Positions 7,259 to 16,778 of a DNA stretch of 64,000 nucleotides are shown one piece after another (the first letter of the stretch is position 1; every line of letters starts with the position of its first letter). The notes beneath the pieces were generated by a model. That model searched no databases, was not told where the DNA came from, and saw only the letters and a list, made by a program, of their open reading frames with translations. The stretch covers positions 2,976,001 through 3,040,000 of the forward strand of contig NZ_CP097127.1 of the NCBI RefSeq assembly GCF_023330665.1. The letters run 5' to 3'. This DNA is from Conexibacter sp. S30A1. GTDB taxonomy: Bacteria > Actinomycetota > Thermoleophilia > Solirubrobacterales > Solirubrobacteraceae. Both the position numbers and the translations under genes were made by a program.

Positions 7259-7978
7259 ATGGCTGGGCTGCGTTGGCTTGCGGGGGTCGGTGCATCGCCG
7301 TATGAGGCTTGGGGGGTGGCGATGGGGTGGGCGCCTGCAACGGCGTTCTCGCACGGCGCGCGGCTTGTTGGGGCCGGGCTTGCAGGCAGCTGCCGCACCC
7401 GGCACGGGCACGGCTCTCTGCTGTATGCCACGCATGCGGGGGTTGAGGCGGCCGGCGTGTTGGCCGTGGCGTTTCCAAGGCAACCAGCACCGACATCCTG
7501 GGCGCATTTGGAGGCGTGTGCCTGGACGGCTGCGTGGATGACCGCGAGGGGCCGTCACGTGATCGGCGAGCGGGAGCTGTTGACGGACCGGTCCTGGCGT
7601 GGCGAGCTGGAGTGGCTCGAGCGCGATGGGTTGCGTCGCCGCGGGCATCGCCCGGACCTGCTCGTGGGGCTGACGGCTGATGGCCCCGTGTTGCCTGTTG
7701 AGGTTGAGCTCGCGGCAAAGTCGCTGAAGCGGCTGCGCGCGATCATGGCGTTGCACGCCTCATGGATCGCGGCGCGGAAGACCACAGCGGTGATCTACGT
7801 GTGTGGCCCTTCGAAGCTCGCCGACAGGGTCAGGCGTGAGGGCGCAGATTTCGGGCTTGAGGTCGCCCGCAAGACGCTTCGCGTCGAGCTGCTTGACAGT
7901 GTCCGCAACGCCGCGCGCGCCGCGCGTGCAGACCGGTTGCATGAACCGCCGTCGGTGGTGACGCGGGCGGTGAGCTGA
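7259..7978 (+). CDS. replication-relaxation-like protein
   Basis: 239 residues from ATG 7259 with GGGGAGG upstream; a GTG at 7226 is in frame but has a poorer site. The first ~90 residues read as a winged helix (YEAWGVAMGWAPATAFSHGARL, then SLLYATHAGVEAAGV). The second half has HRPDLLV, VLPVEVELAAKSLKRL and a strand TTAVIYVCGPSKLADRV, a pattern reminiscent of a nuclease-like fold as in the Replic_Relax family found on actinobacterial plasmids and conjugative elements. Its stop overlaps the next ATG (TGATG), so it is coupled to the coupling-protein gene. Confidence 0.65.
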   Translation: MAGLRWLAGVGASPYEAWGVAMGWAPATAFSHGARLVGAGLAGSCRTRHGHGSLLYATHAGVEAAGVLAVAFPRQPAPTSWAHLEACAWTAAWMTARGRHVIGERELLTDRSWRGELEWLERDGLRRRGHRPDLLVGLTADGPVLPVEVELAAKSLKRLRAIMALHASWIAARKTTAVIYVCGPSKLADRVRREGADFGLEVARKTLRVELLDSVRNAARAARADRLHEPPSVVTRAVS

Positions 7979-9777
7979 TGCTTCAGTCTCGATTGATCGT
8001 CATCGACCTGGCGATCGCGCTTCTCACAGGTGGCGGTGGCGTCGCCGGCGCCTGGCTTCTGCGCCGCTACACGAGTCTGTCGGCACTGAACCTTTACGGG
8101 CTCGCCGTGATCTCGGTCGTGGCGCTTGGCGCGGTTGTTGCTGCTCGGTGGTGGACGGCGGTGATCGTGCTGCTGCCGGCAGCGGCGCCGGGGGTGGCCG
8201 GTGCTGCGGCGGGACGGCGCTGGCGGATAAGCGATCTCGGGGCGGGAGAGGAGTTGCGCAACCACGAACTCACAAGACGCTGGATCTGGCAGCCAGCGCC
8301 CGCCCGCCCTGATCAGGGACGCGTGTATCTGCGAGGGCAGGGAGAACTCGTTCGCGAACGACCATGGCCGAGTGCTATCGCCTACGTCTCAATGACAAGC
8401 GAGCGCGACCGCGGCCCGCGGCTTCCGCTCGGTGACGGGCAGCATGTCGTGATGTTCGGTGCTACCGGCGCTGGCAAGACGACCACAGCCAGGAGATTGA
8501 TCGCTGGGCGAACACTGGCACAGCACGCCGCACTGTTGGTACTGGATCAGAAAGGCGATGAGGAGGACGTCGAGCAGATGAAGCTGCTGGCCGCCGCGGC
8601 CGGGGTGCCGTTCATCCTGTTTGACTCCCAGGATCACGCGACCGATCGGTGGCAGCCGCTGTGGGGCACGCCCGACGGTGTTGCCGCGCGGTGCGTTGAA
8701 CCGGTGCGCCAATCCGAGCCCTACTACTACGACGCGCTGCGCCGCCACCTGGACATCGTCTGCAAGGTGTTGCACGCCTCGGACCGCTGGCCACCGTCGG
8801 TTCCGTTCCTGATCGACTGCTGCCAGCCGCTGCGCTACCCCTCGATCCTCGCGATCGCCGAACAGCTGTCCGTGCAGCGTGCGCAGCTGATCCGGCGCGC
8901 CACCGAGCACGGGCGCTACGTTCACAGCCCGCAGGGACTCAAGGACCTCGCCGGTGGGGCGAACCGGCTTGAGGTTGCACTTGCGTTGGCCGGCCGGCAG
9001 CTCGTCACGCCGCGCGTAACAGGCGATGGGGAGACGGTCGCGGTACGGCTTGTCGAGGCACTCAGACAGCGGGCGGTAGTGATGTGGCGCACCCATGCCG
9101 ACACGATGCCCGACGAAGCCGCAGCCCTGTCAGTCCTCGCGCTCGCCGACCTGCACGATGCCGCTGAGCAGGCCGGTGCGCCCTGGACGCTCCTGCTTGA
9201 CGAGTTCGGTGCGGTGATCAAGATGGCCGCCCAACGCGGTGTAGCGATCCTGCAACGCGCCCGCTCCCACGGCGGTCAGGTCGTAGTCATCACCCAGTCG
9301 GCCGCCGACATTGAGGCGCTCAGCGCGCAACCCGGGCTTCTGGCGAGCCTGACCGACAACTTCTCTGGGATCGTTGCGCACCGCCAAACGGCGCCGGAGA
9401 GCCGGGACTGGCTGGCGAAGCTGATGGGCACCCGCGCGCTCTGGCAGCAGACACAGGCAACCGACGGCAGCCGGCACGCCGGGCGCGGCAGCGCCAGGCG
9501 TGTGCGCGAGTTCCGGATCGGCTCCGACGTGTTCAGCGCCCTGCGGCGAGGACAGGCCGTGATCTACACGCCGTTTGCCGGCGATCCTGCGATCGCCAAC
9601 ATCGAGCCGTTCGTGCTGCCACAACAAACGCCCGCAAGGATCGATCCGACAGGTCGACGACATGCCTGCGAGATCGCCGTGCACGCCGAGAACGCACTGC
9701 CGGACCTGGCCCCTACGCCCGGCGAGGAGAACCACGAAGGCCTGCGCAATCAAGAGATCGACCCGGAGGAACTGTGA
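7978..9777 (+). CDS. VirD4/TraD/TraG-type coupling ATPase
   Basis: 599 residues. Two N-terminal membrane segments (about residues 8-28 and 38-62) anchor the protein. Walker A is GATGAGKTTTARRL (about 160-173), followed by a strand LLVLDQKGDEED; a second acidic strand WTLLLDEFGAVIKM (about 402-415) is the likely Walker B and is followed by VVITQSAADIEAL, the sensor-like segment of FtsK/VirD4 ATPases. Such proteins bring a DNA-relaxase complex, or double-stranded DNA in actinobacterial systems, to the transfer channel. No channel (VirB) or relaxase genes are in the window, so transfer would need partners elsewhere or the FtsK-like route. Start overlaps the previous stop. Confidence 0.85.
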   Translation: MLQSRLIVIDLAIALLTGGGGVAGAWLLRRYTSLSALNLYGLAVISVVALGAVVAARWWTAVIVLLPAAAPGVAGAAAGRRWRISDLGAGEELRNHELTRRWIWQPAPARPDQGRVYLRGQGELVRERPWPSAIAYVSMTSERDRGPRLPLGDGQHVVMFGATGAGKTTTARRLIAGRTLAQHAALLVLDQKGDEEDVEQMKLLAAAAGVPFILFDSQDHATDRWQPLWGTPDGVAARCVEPVRQSEPYYYDALRRHLDIVCKVLHASDRWPPSVPFLIDCCQPLRYPSILAIAEQLSVQRAQLIRRATEHGRYVHSPQGLKDLAGGANRLEVALALAGRQLVTPRVTGDGETVAVRLVEALRQRAVVMWRTHADTMPDEAAALSVLALADLHDAAEQAGAPWTLLLDEFGAVIKMAAQRGVAILQRARSHGGQVVVITQSAADIEALSAQPGLLASLTDNFSGIVAHRQTAPESRDWLAKLMGTRALWQQTQATDGSRHAGRGSARRVREFRIGSDVFSALRRGQAVIYTPFAGDPAIANIEPFVLPQQTPARIDPTGRRHACEIAVHAENALPDLAPTPGEENHEGLRNQEIDPEEL

Positions 9778-10532
9778 AAGACAGATGCCCGCCACGACGA
9801 GATGTGATCTGCCGGAGCGAGAGCTACGGTCAAGAAATGTCGCGGGCCGAGACCAAGCCCGACAGCAACGCCGCCGGTGCCAGCGCCCGGCGCGAATACG
9901 AACGACGAGCGCAAGCCCGGCGCGATCACGTGCGCAAGCGATACGGGCCTCTCGGCTCACTGGTCGCGGCCCTGGCTGGCGAGCCGCAAAACATCCACGC
10001 CTGGCAGCAAGGAGCCGAAGGCGAAGCCGCAACAGCACAAGTGCTCGACCTACGCCTGCGCCGCACAAGTGTGATTGTGATTCACGACCGGAGGATCCCC
10101 GGTCACGGCCGCGCAAACATCGACCACATCGCCATCGGCCCTGGCGGCGTCACAGTGATCGACACCAAGAGCAGCCGCGGTCAAGTGCAGCTGTCAACGA
10201 CCGGGATCATGAACCGCCGAGAGCAACTGCTGATCAACGGACGCGACCGCACGAGCCAACTCGACGCCGTCGAACGCCAAGTCAAACAGGTCGCTGCGGT
10301 CCTCGACCGCCACGGTCATGAGAACGTGCCGGTTGTCGGCGCGCTCTGCTTCCCATTCATGCGCCGCAGCCTCTTTCACTACAGCCGCGCACGCGAAGGA
10401 CGAATCAGCGTCGACGACCCGGTGCACATCGCCAAACTCGCTGCCCGCCCGGGAAAGCTGGACACCCAGCAGGTGGTCGAGATCTCCGCGCTCCTTGCGA
10501 CAGCGCTTCCGGCAGCGAGTGCAAAGCAATGA
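9774..10532 (+). CDS. NERD-domain (nuclease-related) protein
   Basis: 252 residues from GTG 9774, overlapping the ATPase stop (GTGA). After a basic N-terminal region (RREYERRAQARRDHVRKR) comes the NERD core: AWQQGAEGEAATAQVL, then NIDHIAIGPGGVTVIDTKSS, where the Asp and the D-T-K triad match the restriction-endonuclease-like fold of NERD domains. A conserved VGALCFPF strand follows. NERD proteins frequently travel with conjugative and plasmid genes; their exact role is not established. The IS256 element begins about 50 bases after the stop. Confidence 0.8.
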   Translation: MKDRCPPRRDVICRSESYGQEMSRAETKPDSNAAGASARREYERRAQARRDHVRKRYGPLGSLVAALAGEPQNIHAWQQGAEGEAATAQVLDLRLRRTSVIVIHDRRIPGHGRANIDHIAIGPGGVTVIDTKSSRGQVQLSTTGIMNRREQLLINGRDRTSQLDAVERQVKQVAAVLDRHGHENVPVVGALCFPFMRRSLFHYSRAREGRISVDDPVHIAKLAARPGKLDTQQVVEISALLATALPAASAKQ

Positions 10533-10623
10533 CAACCCGCCCCGACCGGACCGGGATTGCGCCCGCTCGCTCTCTGGCTGGGATCGTCACAGGAACTGTG
10601 TAGGCATCAGCGAAGGAGATCGC

Positions 10624-12051
10624 ATGCCTACCACGACGAAGACCATGAGCAGTGATGTGTTGTTGGCCCAGCCCCCGTTCGGGGTGATGTCTCCCGCGCC
10701 TGGGTTGGGCGGGGAGGAGCGAAGCGACGAGCCGCCCAACCCAGGCGCGGCGCGGCCGGTGCCGGGGCTCGAGGAGGCGGTCGAGCGCGCGATCGCGCGT
10801 CGGCGGGTCCGTTGCGCGGTTGGGGGCGTTGAGGAGTCCTTGATCTCCGACGAGGTGATCGACGAGCTGCTGGCTGGCGCCAGGACCGAGGAGGAGATCC
10901 TTGGGTCAGGCGGGGTTCTTGGCCGGCTGACTAAACGGCTGGTGGAGCGTGCGATGAACGCGGAGCTGACCTGCCATGTCGGCTATGAGCCCCACCAGGA
11001 GCCCGCTGGCGGCGCGGCCAACCAGCGCAACGGGACGAGCGTAAAGACGCTCGTGAGCGATCACGGCAAGATCGTGATCGACGCGCCCAGGGACCGGGCA
11101 GGCACGTTTGAGCCGCAGATCGTCAAGAAGCGTCAGCGGCGCCTTGCCGGGATCGATCAGAAGATCCTCGCGCTCTACAGCCGTGGCCTGTCGACCCGTG
11201 ACATCGAGGGCTACATGCAAGAGCTCTACGGCACGGGTGTGAGCCGTGAGCTGATAAGCCGCGTGACCGACCAGGTCGCAGACGACGTGCGTGAGTGGGC
11301 CAAACGGCCGCTTGAGACGATCTACCCCGTCGTGTTTTTGGACTGCATGGTGCTCAAGATCCGTGATGGTGGCAGCGTCGGGCACAAAGCGCTCTACATA
11401 GCGCTCGGGATCACCCTGGACGGCGACCGGGACGTGCTCGGCATGTGGTTTCAGGAGACGGAGGGCGCGAAGTTCTGGATGCAGGCGCTCAACGACCTGA
11501 AGACCCGTGGTGTGCGCGACATCCTGATCTGCTGTGTCGACGGGCTCACAGGGTTCCCTGAGGCGATCGAGGCGATCTTCCCGAAGACCACGGTCCAGAC
11601 ATGCATCGTGCACATGATCCGCTCAAGTCTCAAATACGTGCCCAGACGCGACCGTGAGCAAGTCGCCCGCGACCTCAAACCGATCTACACCGCGATCAAC
11701 GCCGAGCAGGCATGGGCCGCACTGGAGGCCTTCGATGAGAAGTGGGGAGCGCGCTTCCCGATCATCACCCGGCAGTGGACCGCCGCCTGGGAGCACATCA
11801 CACCGTTCCTCGCCTTCCCCGCCGAGGTCCGCCGGATCATCTACACCACCAACGCGATCGAGGCGCTCAACCGGCAGCTACGCAAAGCCATCAAAACCAA
11901 GGGCAGCTTCCCCAACGAGGACTCAGCCCGCAAGCTCGTCTACCTCTGCCTCCAGAACGCCGTCCCGCAATGGACCCGCTGCCGGAACTGGACAGCCGCG
12001 CTGCTAGCGCTCAAGATCCACTTCGGTGACCGGATCCCGGACGCAAGCTGA
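10624..12051 (+). CDS. IS256-family (Mutator-type) transposase
   Basis: 475 residues from ATG 10624 after AAGGAGA. The DDE residues fit IS256: VFLDCMVLKIRDG (about residue 239), CCVDGLTGFPEAI (about 306) and TNAIEALNRQLRKAIKTKG (about 413). A variable, glycine/proline-rich N-terminal stretch (residues 20-50) precedes the conserved LTKRLVERAMNAELTCHVGY domain. The gene appears intact; the nested insertion lies 31 bases after the stop, so it affects only the right end. Confidence 0.92.
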   Translation: MPTTTKTMSSDVLLAQPPFGVMSPAPGLGGEERSDEPPNPGAARPVPGLEEAVERAIARRRVRCAVGGVEESLISDEVIDELLAGARTEEEILGSGGVLGRLTKRLVERAMNAELTCHVGYEPHQEPAGGAANQRNGTSVKTLVSDHGKIVIDAPRDRAGTFEPQIVKKRQRRLAGIDQKILALYSRGLSTRDIEGYMQELYGTGVSRELISRVTDQVADDVREWAKRPLETIYPVVFLDCMVLKIRDGGSVGHKALYIALGITLDGDRDVLGMWFQETEGAKFWMQALNDLKTRGVRDILICCVDGLTGFPEAIEAIFPKTTVQTCIVHMIRSSLKYVPRRDREQVARDLKPIYTAINAEQAWAALEAFDEKWGARFPIITRQWTAAWEHITPFLAFPAEVRRIIYTTNAIEALNRQLRKAIKTKGSFPNEDSARKLVYLCLQNAVPQWTRCRNWTAALLALKIHFGDRIPDAS

Positions 12052-12082
12052 CCACCACCCATTGACACGACGAGAGTAACTG

Positions 12083-13654
12083 CTCGGGTTTCGCAGTTCA
12101 TAGGCCGGCGGCTGCCCATGCTTGCTGGACTTGGTTGATTTCCTGGGTTGTGGGGGTTCGGGCCTGTTCGGGTTGAAATTGGGTGGCGATGATCACTCGT
12201 CGTAGCTTGGCGAGCATGTCCTGGAATGATGGGGTGGTCTTGGAGAGGTACCAGGGGGCGCGGGCGCGATGCTCTGTGACGATGTCGGGGTGATGTCCGT
12301 AGAGCGCGTACCAGATGATCGTGAGGTCCATCGCCAAGAACTGGAATGGGACGGTCCGTTGCACGGCTTTCTCGGTCCGGTTGCGGGCATCACCGACGCC
12401 GAACAGTTCTTTGCCGTCCTGGAAGGCGACTTCGATCGGCCAGCGGTCTGCGTAGCGTTCGACGATCTGCGCGGCGGTGGCGTGAAGGTCGGTGGTGATC
12501 AGCGCGATCTGGTAGCCGCACGGCTTGGTGTCGTCTTTGACGAGGATCACACGGACCGGGGTTTCGGCGCCGAGCGGCTCCCACAGGCAGTTGATCTCAG
12601 CCAGCTCGAGCGTCTCGGTTTTGCTGTAGCGCCTGACGGTCGTCTTTACCCATTCGGTGGCGGGGTCGGCTGCGATCTGTTGAACGCTTTCAAGCTGTTT
12701 GCCCCATTTGCGTGGCCGGCCGCGTTTGCCGGTGCGCGGCGGCGCAGGGGCGTAGATCACCGCGTTGCTACGCAGCCTCGATGTGATCGTCACCCGCTTG
12801 GGTGCAGCACGCCACGCCTGGCTGATGTAGGCGCTGTCACCGACCACGTTGATCTGGCGATCCGGCAGCCGTTTGGCGAGCAGGCAGACTATCTCCCTGG
12901 CCAGCTTGACCTTCCCGGGCCGCTCAGGATCGGGCTTGTGCTGCTTGACGAACTGTTCGCGCCGCGGCTGCCAGAGCCGGAACAGGACCGGCAAACATAC
13001 GGTGCGCTGCAGGAACGGCAGCTTGACACAGATCCCGGCCACGATCCAGTTGTTCCCCCACGCGACCGAGCCTGAGCGGCTGTTGGCGGTCGCGTCGTGA
13101 TGCCAGAAGGTGCCGTGGATCCGGCGTCCCCTGCGTTTCAGGAGCGTGTCGTCGACCGCGACCAGCACGCTCGCACCCGGTTCTGTGAAGCGCTCAACGA
13201 TCAGGCAGGCGAGCCGTAACCCGAGCTCGTCCACGGACCAGCGGGCATTGGCGAAGAACCGGTGGCAACGCGCGTGATGCCACACCCCCGACAGCCTTGA
13301 GCCTGTCAGCATCCCGGTCACGCACCGCAGAGAGGTCTGCGAGACCTGACCGACCAACACCCCCCGGAACGTCTCAAACGTGGGACGGGTGAAACACGAC
13401 TCAAACAGGACAAGCAGCTCGTTCAGCGAAGATGGGACGCAGAGCATCGGCGGCAGCCTCCAAGAGAAGCCGCGCAGCGTGCCTCCCCTTGGCCGCGACG
13501 GACGGGTTATGTTGACAGCAACCGCTTTCGCGCAAGCCGCCGATGCTCCTTCCCCGACACCGCGCCAACAGGCCACACCAGCCCGCCACGGCCCCGTCCA
13601 CCACCACCTGCTACGCCGCTATGCCGCTACAGGCCCAAAAGTGCGAAACCCGAG
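12083..13654 (-). mobile_element. IS4/IS701-type insertion sequence, copy 2 (1572 bp)
   Basis: Same termini as the copy at 3347-4920, in opposite orientation, flanked by the 6-bp duplication TAACTG (12077-12082, 13655-13660). It sits inside the right end of the IS256 element and is therefore the younger of the two. The two copies are inverted with respect to each other and bracket the partition/transfer module. Confidence 0.93.
12098..13447 (-). CDS. IS4/IS701-type DDE transposase, intact copy
   Basis: 449 residues from ATG 13447 (GGAGG upstream on the minus strand). The same catalytic segments as in copy 1 are present. The C-terminus reads RTPTTQEINQVQQAWAAAGL and stops 15 bases inside the element end, which shows the longer reading of copy 1 to be a frameshift. 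An upstream in-frame extension to 13576 is open but lacks a ribosome site. Confidence 0.92.
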   Translation of the reverse strand: MLCVPSSLNELLVLFESCFTRPTFETFRGVLVGQVSQTSLRCVTGMLTGSRLSGVWHHARCHRFFANARWSVDELGLRLACLIVERFTEPGASVLVAVDDTLLKRRGRRIHGTFWHHDATANSRSGSVAWGNNWIVAGICVKLPFLQRTVCLPVLFRLWQPRREQFVKQHKPDPERPGKVKLAREIVCLLAKRLPDRQINVVGDSAYISQAWRAAPKRVTITSRLRSNAVIYAPAPPRTGKRGRPRKWGKQLESVQQIAADPATEWVKTTVRRYSKTETLELAEINCLWEPLGAETPVRVILVKDDTKPCGYQIALITTDLHATAAQIVERYADRWPIEVAFQDGKELFGVGDARNRTEKAVQRTVPFQFLAMDLTIIWYALYGHHPDIVTEHRARAPWYLSKTTPSFQDMLAKLRRVIIATQFQPEQARTPTTQEINQVQQAWAAAGL

Positions 13655-13889
13655 TAACTGTTAACCTGAAGAAACCACGCTTACACAGTTAACGTGACGC
13701 CCTCGTCGCGGGTCGAAGCGATAGCGCGGCACTGGTGGTCCAGCGCCGCCTGCGTGTCGGAGGTTGGGGTTGCTCGCTCCGCGATTACGCTCGGTGCTGC
13801 ATAGGTAACGGACGCCTGAGGTGTCCCGCGCTCGTTCCCTCAGATCCGCGCATAGCGAGAGCAGCATCGCGGTGAGTGCGGTACTCCTC

Positions 13890-14372
13890 TCATGAACTAA
13901 GCAGGACTGGGCTCGGGCCCTGCCAGGCGTAGTGGATGTCCGGGGCGCGCTCCTCGTTGCCGCTGCCGTCGGTGCGCTGGAGTTCCCGGAAGCCGTGCTG
14001 GGAGTAGAACCGCTGTGCCCCCGTGTTGGAGACGAAGGTCCAGAGCTGCAGGCCGGCTGGGCGTTCACGCTTGGCGACTGTGATCAGCTCTGAGCCGATT
14101 TCCCGGCCGGTCAGGTCTGGCGCGACATAGAGGTGGTCGATCCAGTCCTGGTCGAGTACCAGCATCCCCACCATGGCACGGTCCGAGTAATCGGCTATCC
14201 AGCACTCAAGGCTCGGCACGACACGGTCAGCCACCCAGCGTCGGACGCCATCATCGTCATGTACGAGCGCGGGGACCGTCCCCGCGATCGCGGCCGCTCG
14301 ACGTGCCAGCAGGTAGAGACCTGAGATCGAATCGGCATCGGACGGCAGGGCTCGCCTCGTGATGACCTTCAC
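13890..14372 (-). CDS. GNAT-family N-acetyltransferase
   Basis: 160 residues from GTG 14372. GNAT features: N-terminal ITRRALPSDADSISGLYLLA, the central strand MVGMLVLDQDWIDHLYVAPDLTGREIGSELITVAK containing the acetyl-CoA pyrophosphate loop (here TGREIG, somewhat degenerate from Q/RxxGxG/A), and a C-terminal TGAQRFYSQHGFRELQRT. The substrate cannot be told. It is convergent with nothing on its left, where 13700-13889 is empty. Confidence 0.8.
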   Translation of the reverse strand: MKVITRRALPSDADSISGLYLLARRAAAIAGTVPALVHDDDGVRRWVADRVVPSLECWIADYSDRAMVGMLVLDQDWIDHLYVAPDLTGREIGSELITVAKRERPAGLQLWTFVSNTGAQRFYSQHGFRELQRTDGSGNEERAPDIHYAWQGPSPVLLSS

Positions 14373-14539
14373 GCAAACAGCGTCTCAGATCGAAGGAGTT
14401 GCCTCAGCCAACAAGCGCAACCTTGCCAGCTGAGAAACGCACTTCCCGCGCGCAGCAGAGCCCCTGGACCGGCTTGCAAGATGCCTGTCGAAATGCGGAA
14501 GCGGGTCGCTACGGTTGCGGCGGTGAACGCGCCCATTCA

Positions 14540-16155
14540 GGCTCTCTCGGCATGAATGTGGTCAACTGTCACCCGGTCTCGTGTGCGTGTAGTTCGTGTG
14601 GTAGGTGAAGGGTGATCGGGCCGCAGGTGAGCAGCACGAGCGCGAGCACGGCTTTGGCGCTGTGGAAGCCGTAGGCGCGTCTGGTGATGAGCCGGACCTT
14701 GTTGTTGAGCGCTTCGGTGCGGCCTTGGTTGATCCCGAGGCGGATCGCGGCGAGGATCCCGTCGCGGTGTTTGCGGATCGTTTTGCCGAGCTTGACGAAT
14801 GGCGTAAGCCGGCTGCGGGACAGACGCGACAGGAGCCGGTCGATCAGCACGGTGACGTCGTCGAGGTCCAGTCCTGCCTGGAAGATGCCACGGACCGCTT
14901 CTTTGAGCTCGTAGGCGCGCCATACCTCCCCGCCGGCGGCTTTGAGCCGGGAGAGGGTCGCGGCTTGGGTGTCGGTGAGCTTCTCAGGCTTCTTCAAGAG
15001 CGACCAGCGGGCGTCCTTGAAGCGCTTAGCGGCGTTCTGGTCGCCGAGGGAGCGCAGCTCGTTCCAGTATGAGCGGCGGACCTCGTCAAGCGCCTGGTTA
15101 GCGAGCGCCACCACGTGATAGGGGTCGATGCAGATCGTCGCCTGCGGGGCGTTGGTGCGGACGCTCTTGGCGTATCCGCCGGTCATGTCCATCGACACGG
15201 CCCGCAGCCTGGACGCGCGCGAGAAGACGACCGGATCGATCTCCACGCCGGGCTTTAGCCAGGCGCCGTGGATGCCATGACCGGCAGGCACTGTCGGGCA
15301 CGGGCCGAATGGCACCATGATCGCTGGCGGCGGCTCCCACGACGGCCGGTCGGTGTGCTCGAGTCGTGGGTCCTCGAGCGGTGGATCGAGCGCATCGAAG
15401 AAGGCATCGGCGGCGGCCTGCCCCTTGCCCTCGCACCCCCACACGACCTGGCGGCGCTGATGACAGGCGACCAAGGTGAGGTAGTTGTGCTGGCGCTTCC
15501 AGCTGACCTCATCCACCCCGATGTCATAGAGATCCTCCAGACGGTCGCCGTCAAGCTCCTGTTCGCAGACACGCTCGATGATCCGCCCGACCGTGTCCCA
15601 GTCGATCCTGAGCATCCGCCTGATCGTGCTCTTGTCGGTCCTTGTGGCAAGCCACGCGACCAGACCCTCGAAGTCGCGCGTGAACTGCGACCCCGCACGC
15701 GCGAACGGCACCTGCTCGGTCCGCGCCCCATGCACCGGGCACCACAGCCGCCGACGCCGGCAATGGACCTCCAAACGCCAGACCCCGAGATCCAAGTGCC
15801 GCCAGACCGAGTGCTGCGGCCGCGTGTCCTTGCGCGCCACGGTCGCATACCCGCACTCCGGACAGATCAGCCGCCGGCGGCAGAGCGCCACCTCCACGAC
15901 CACCCGGTCAGGCTCGAACTGGACGTCACGGACCCACACGCCCGAAAGCCGCAGAAGCCTGGAAAATGCTGTCGTGACACGCACGCTGTCCCTCCTTGCA
16001 AGCCGCTTGACCTCTAACAGCCAGCAGCCTGCCACGAGGGCAGCGGGCGTGTCGCCCAGCCGTGCGCAACCTGCGCGAACTGCCTCAGACAGCCAAACGC
16101 CTGCTCAAACCCTGAATCCGGCGGTCACCGTACCCACATCAATGCCGGAAGACCC
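14540..16155 (-). mobile_element. ISL3-family element, copy 1 (1616 bp)
   Basis: Ends GGCTCTCTCGGCATGAATG and, on the complement, GGGTCTTCCGGCATTGATG. The 8-bp duplication CCCATTCA lies at 14532-14539 and 16156-16163, as expected for ISL3. A second copy of identical length is at 32805-34420 in the same orientation, with only a few base differences. The insertion is in codon 6 of an acetyltransferase gene. Confidence 0.95.
14569..15984 (-). CDS. ISL3-family transposase, copy 1
   Basis: 471 residues from GTG 15984, chosen because AAGGAGG stands six bases upstream; an in-frame ATG at 16035 lies outside that site. N-terminal zinc-binding region (CRRRLICPECGYATVARKD and LWCPVHGART), then HTH-like segments, and the ISL3 catalytic core GVDEVSWKR, VSMDMTGGYAKSV and GRTEALNNKVRLITRRAYG. 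The reading frame is intact. Confidence 0.93.
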   Translation of the reverse strand: MRVTTAFSRLLRLSGVWVRDVQFEPDRVVVEVALCRRRLICPECGYATVARKDTRPQHSVWRHLDLGVWRLEVHCRRRRLWCPVHGARTEQVPFARAGSQFTRDFEGLVAWLATRTDKSTIRRMLRIDWDTVGRIIERVCEQELDGDRLEDLYDIGVDEVSWKRQHNYLTLVACHQRRQVVWGCEGKGQAAADAFFDALDPPLEDPRLEHTDRPSWEPPPAIMVPFGPCPTVPAGHGIHGAWLKPGVEIDPVVFSRASRLRAVSMDMTGGYAKSVRTNAPQATICIDPYHVVALANQALDEVRRSYWNELRSLGDQNAAKRFKDARWSLLKKPEKLTDTQAATLSRLKAAGGEVWRAYELKEAVRGIFQAGLDLDDVTVLIDRLLSRLSRSRLTPFVKLGKTIRKHRDGILAAIRLGINQGRTEALNNKVRLITRRAYGFHSAKAVLALVLLTCGPITLHLPHELHAHETG

Positions 16156-16161
16156 CCCATT

Positions 16162-16665
16162 CAGATTCGTGACGGCCGCTCGACCGATGACGTTGCGTTG
16201 CTGGCGATGTGGGACCAAGCGATCAGGTGGATGGTCAAACGTGGGCAGTCGCAGCAATGGGGTGTAGAGCCTGCGTCTCAGCAGCCACGGCACCGGGAGA
16301 TGGTCCGTCAATGGGTCCGGGGCACCGGCCTCAGGATCGCGGAATGTGACGGCCGGCCTGTCGGCGCGAGTGTGATCGTTGGCGAGCCCCCGGCGCATGT
16401 TCGCCCGACCGTCCTGCGTGAGACCTACTTGCTGCTCCTGATCAGCGATCGCGACGCAGCTGGACACGGCATCGGCTCGAGCCTGGTCAGCCGCGCGGTG
16501 AGCGACGCCCGGGACAACGGATCGGAGGTGCTGCGAGTCGACTGCTGGGCGGACGCTCCCGACCTGGTGGCATGGTATGAGCGACAGGGGTTCGTTCGCT
16601 CCGACACCTACACCGTTGACGCGCCCGGTGGCTGGAATGGCCAGGTCTTCGAGCTGAAGCTTTGA
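16162..16665 (+). pseudogene. GNAT acetyltransferase gene split by ISL3 copy 1
   Basis: The body reads QIRDGRSTDDVALLAMWDQA through an acetyl-CoA loop in DRDAAGHGIGSSLV and LVAWYERQGFVRSDTYTV. Its first codons lie on the other side of the element: GTG AAC GCG CCC ATT CA at 14523-14539 continues in frame into this segment once the element and one copy of the 8-bp duplication are removed, giving a protein of 173 residues opening MNAPIQIRDG. An internal ATG (16198) could still give a shortened product missing the first strand. As it stands, the gene is disrupted. Confidence 0.85.
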
Positions 16666-16778
16666 TCCTTCGGAAGAGCGCCACGCCCTCCCGTTCCGCG
16701 CATTGTGCGTCTCTCGGGGGCAGGTCGCTCGAGACACCTCTCGCCATCTGGAAGCAGGTGTCGGCGCGCGTCCCTCTG

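Larger units (their letters stand above)
10585..13699 (+). mobile_element. IS256-family element interrupted by an IS4/IS701-type copy
   Basis: The outer ends carry related inverted sequences: CGTCACAGGAACTGTGTAGGC at the left shares CGTCAC and AACTGTGTA with the complement of the right end (CGTCACGTTAACTGTG). The exact termini are uncertain by a few bases and I could not see a target duplication. The right end is separated from the transposase gene by the nested element at 12083-13654, which duplicated TAACTG. Removing that element rejoins a compact IS256 of about 1.54 kb. Confidence 0.8.
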
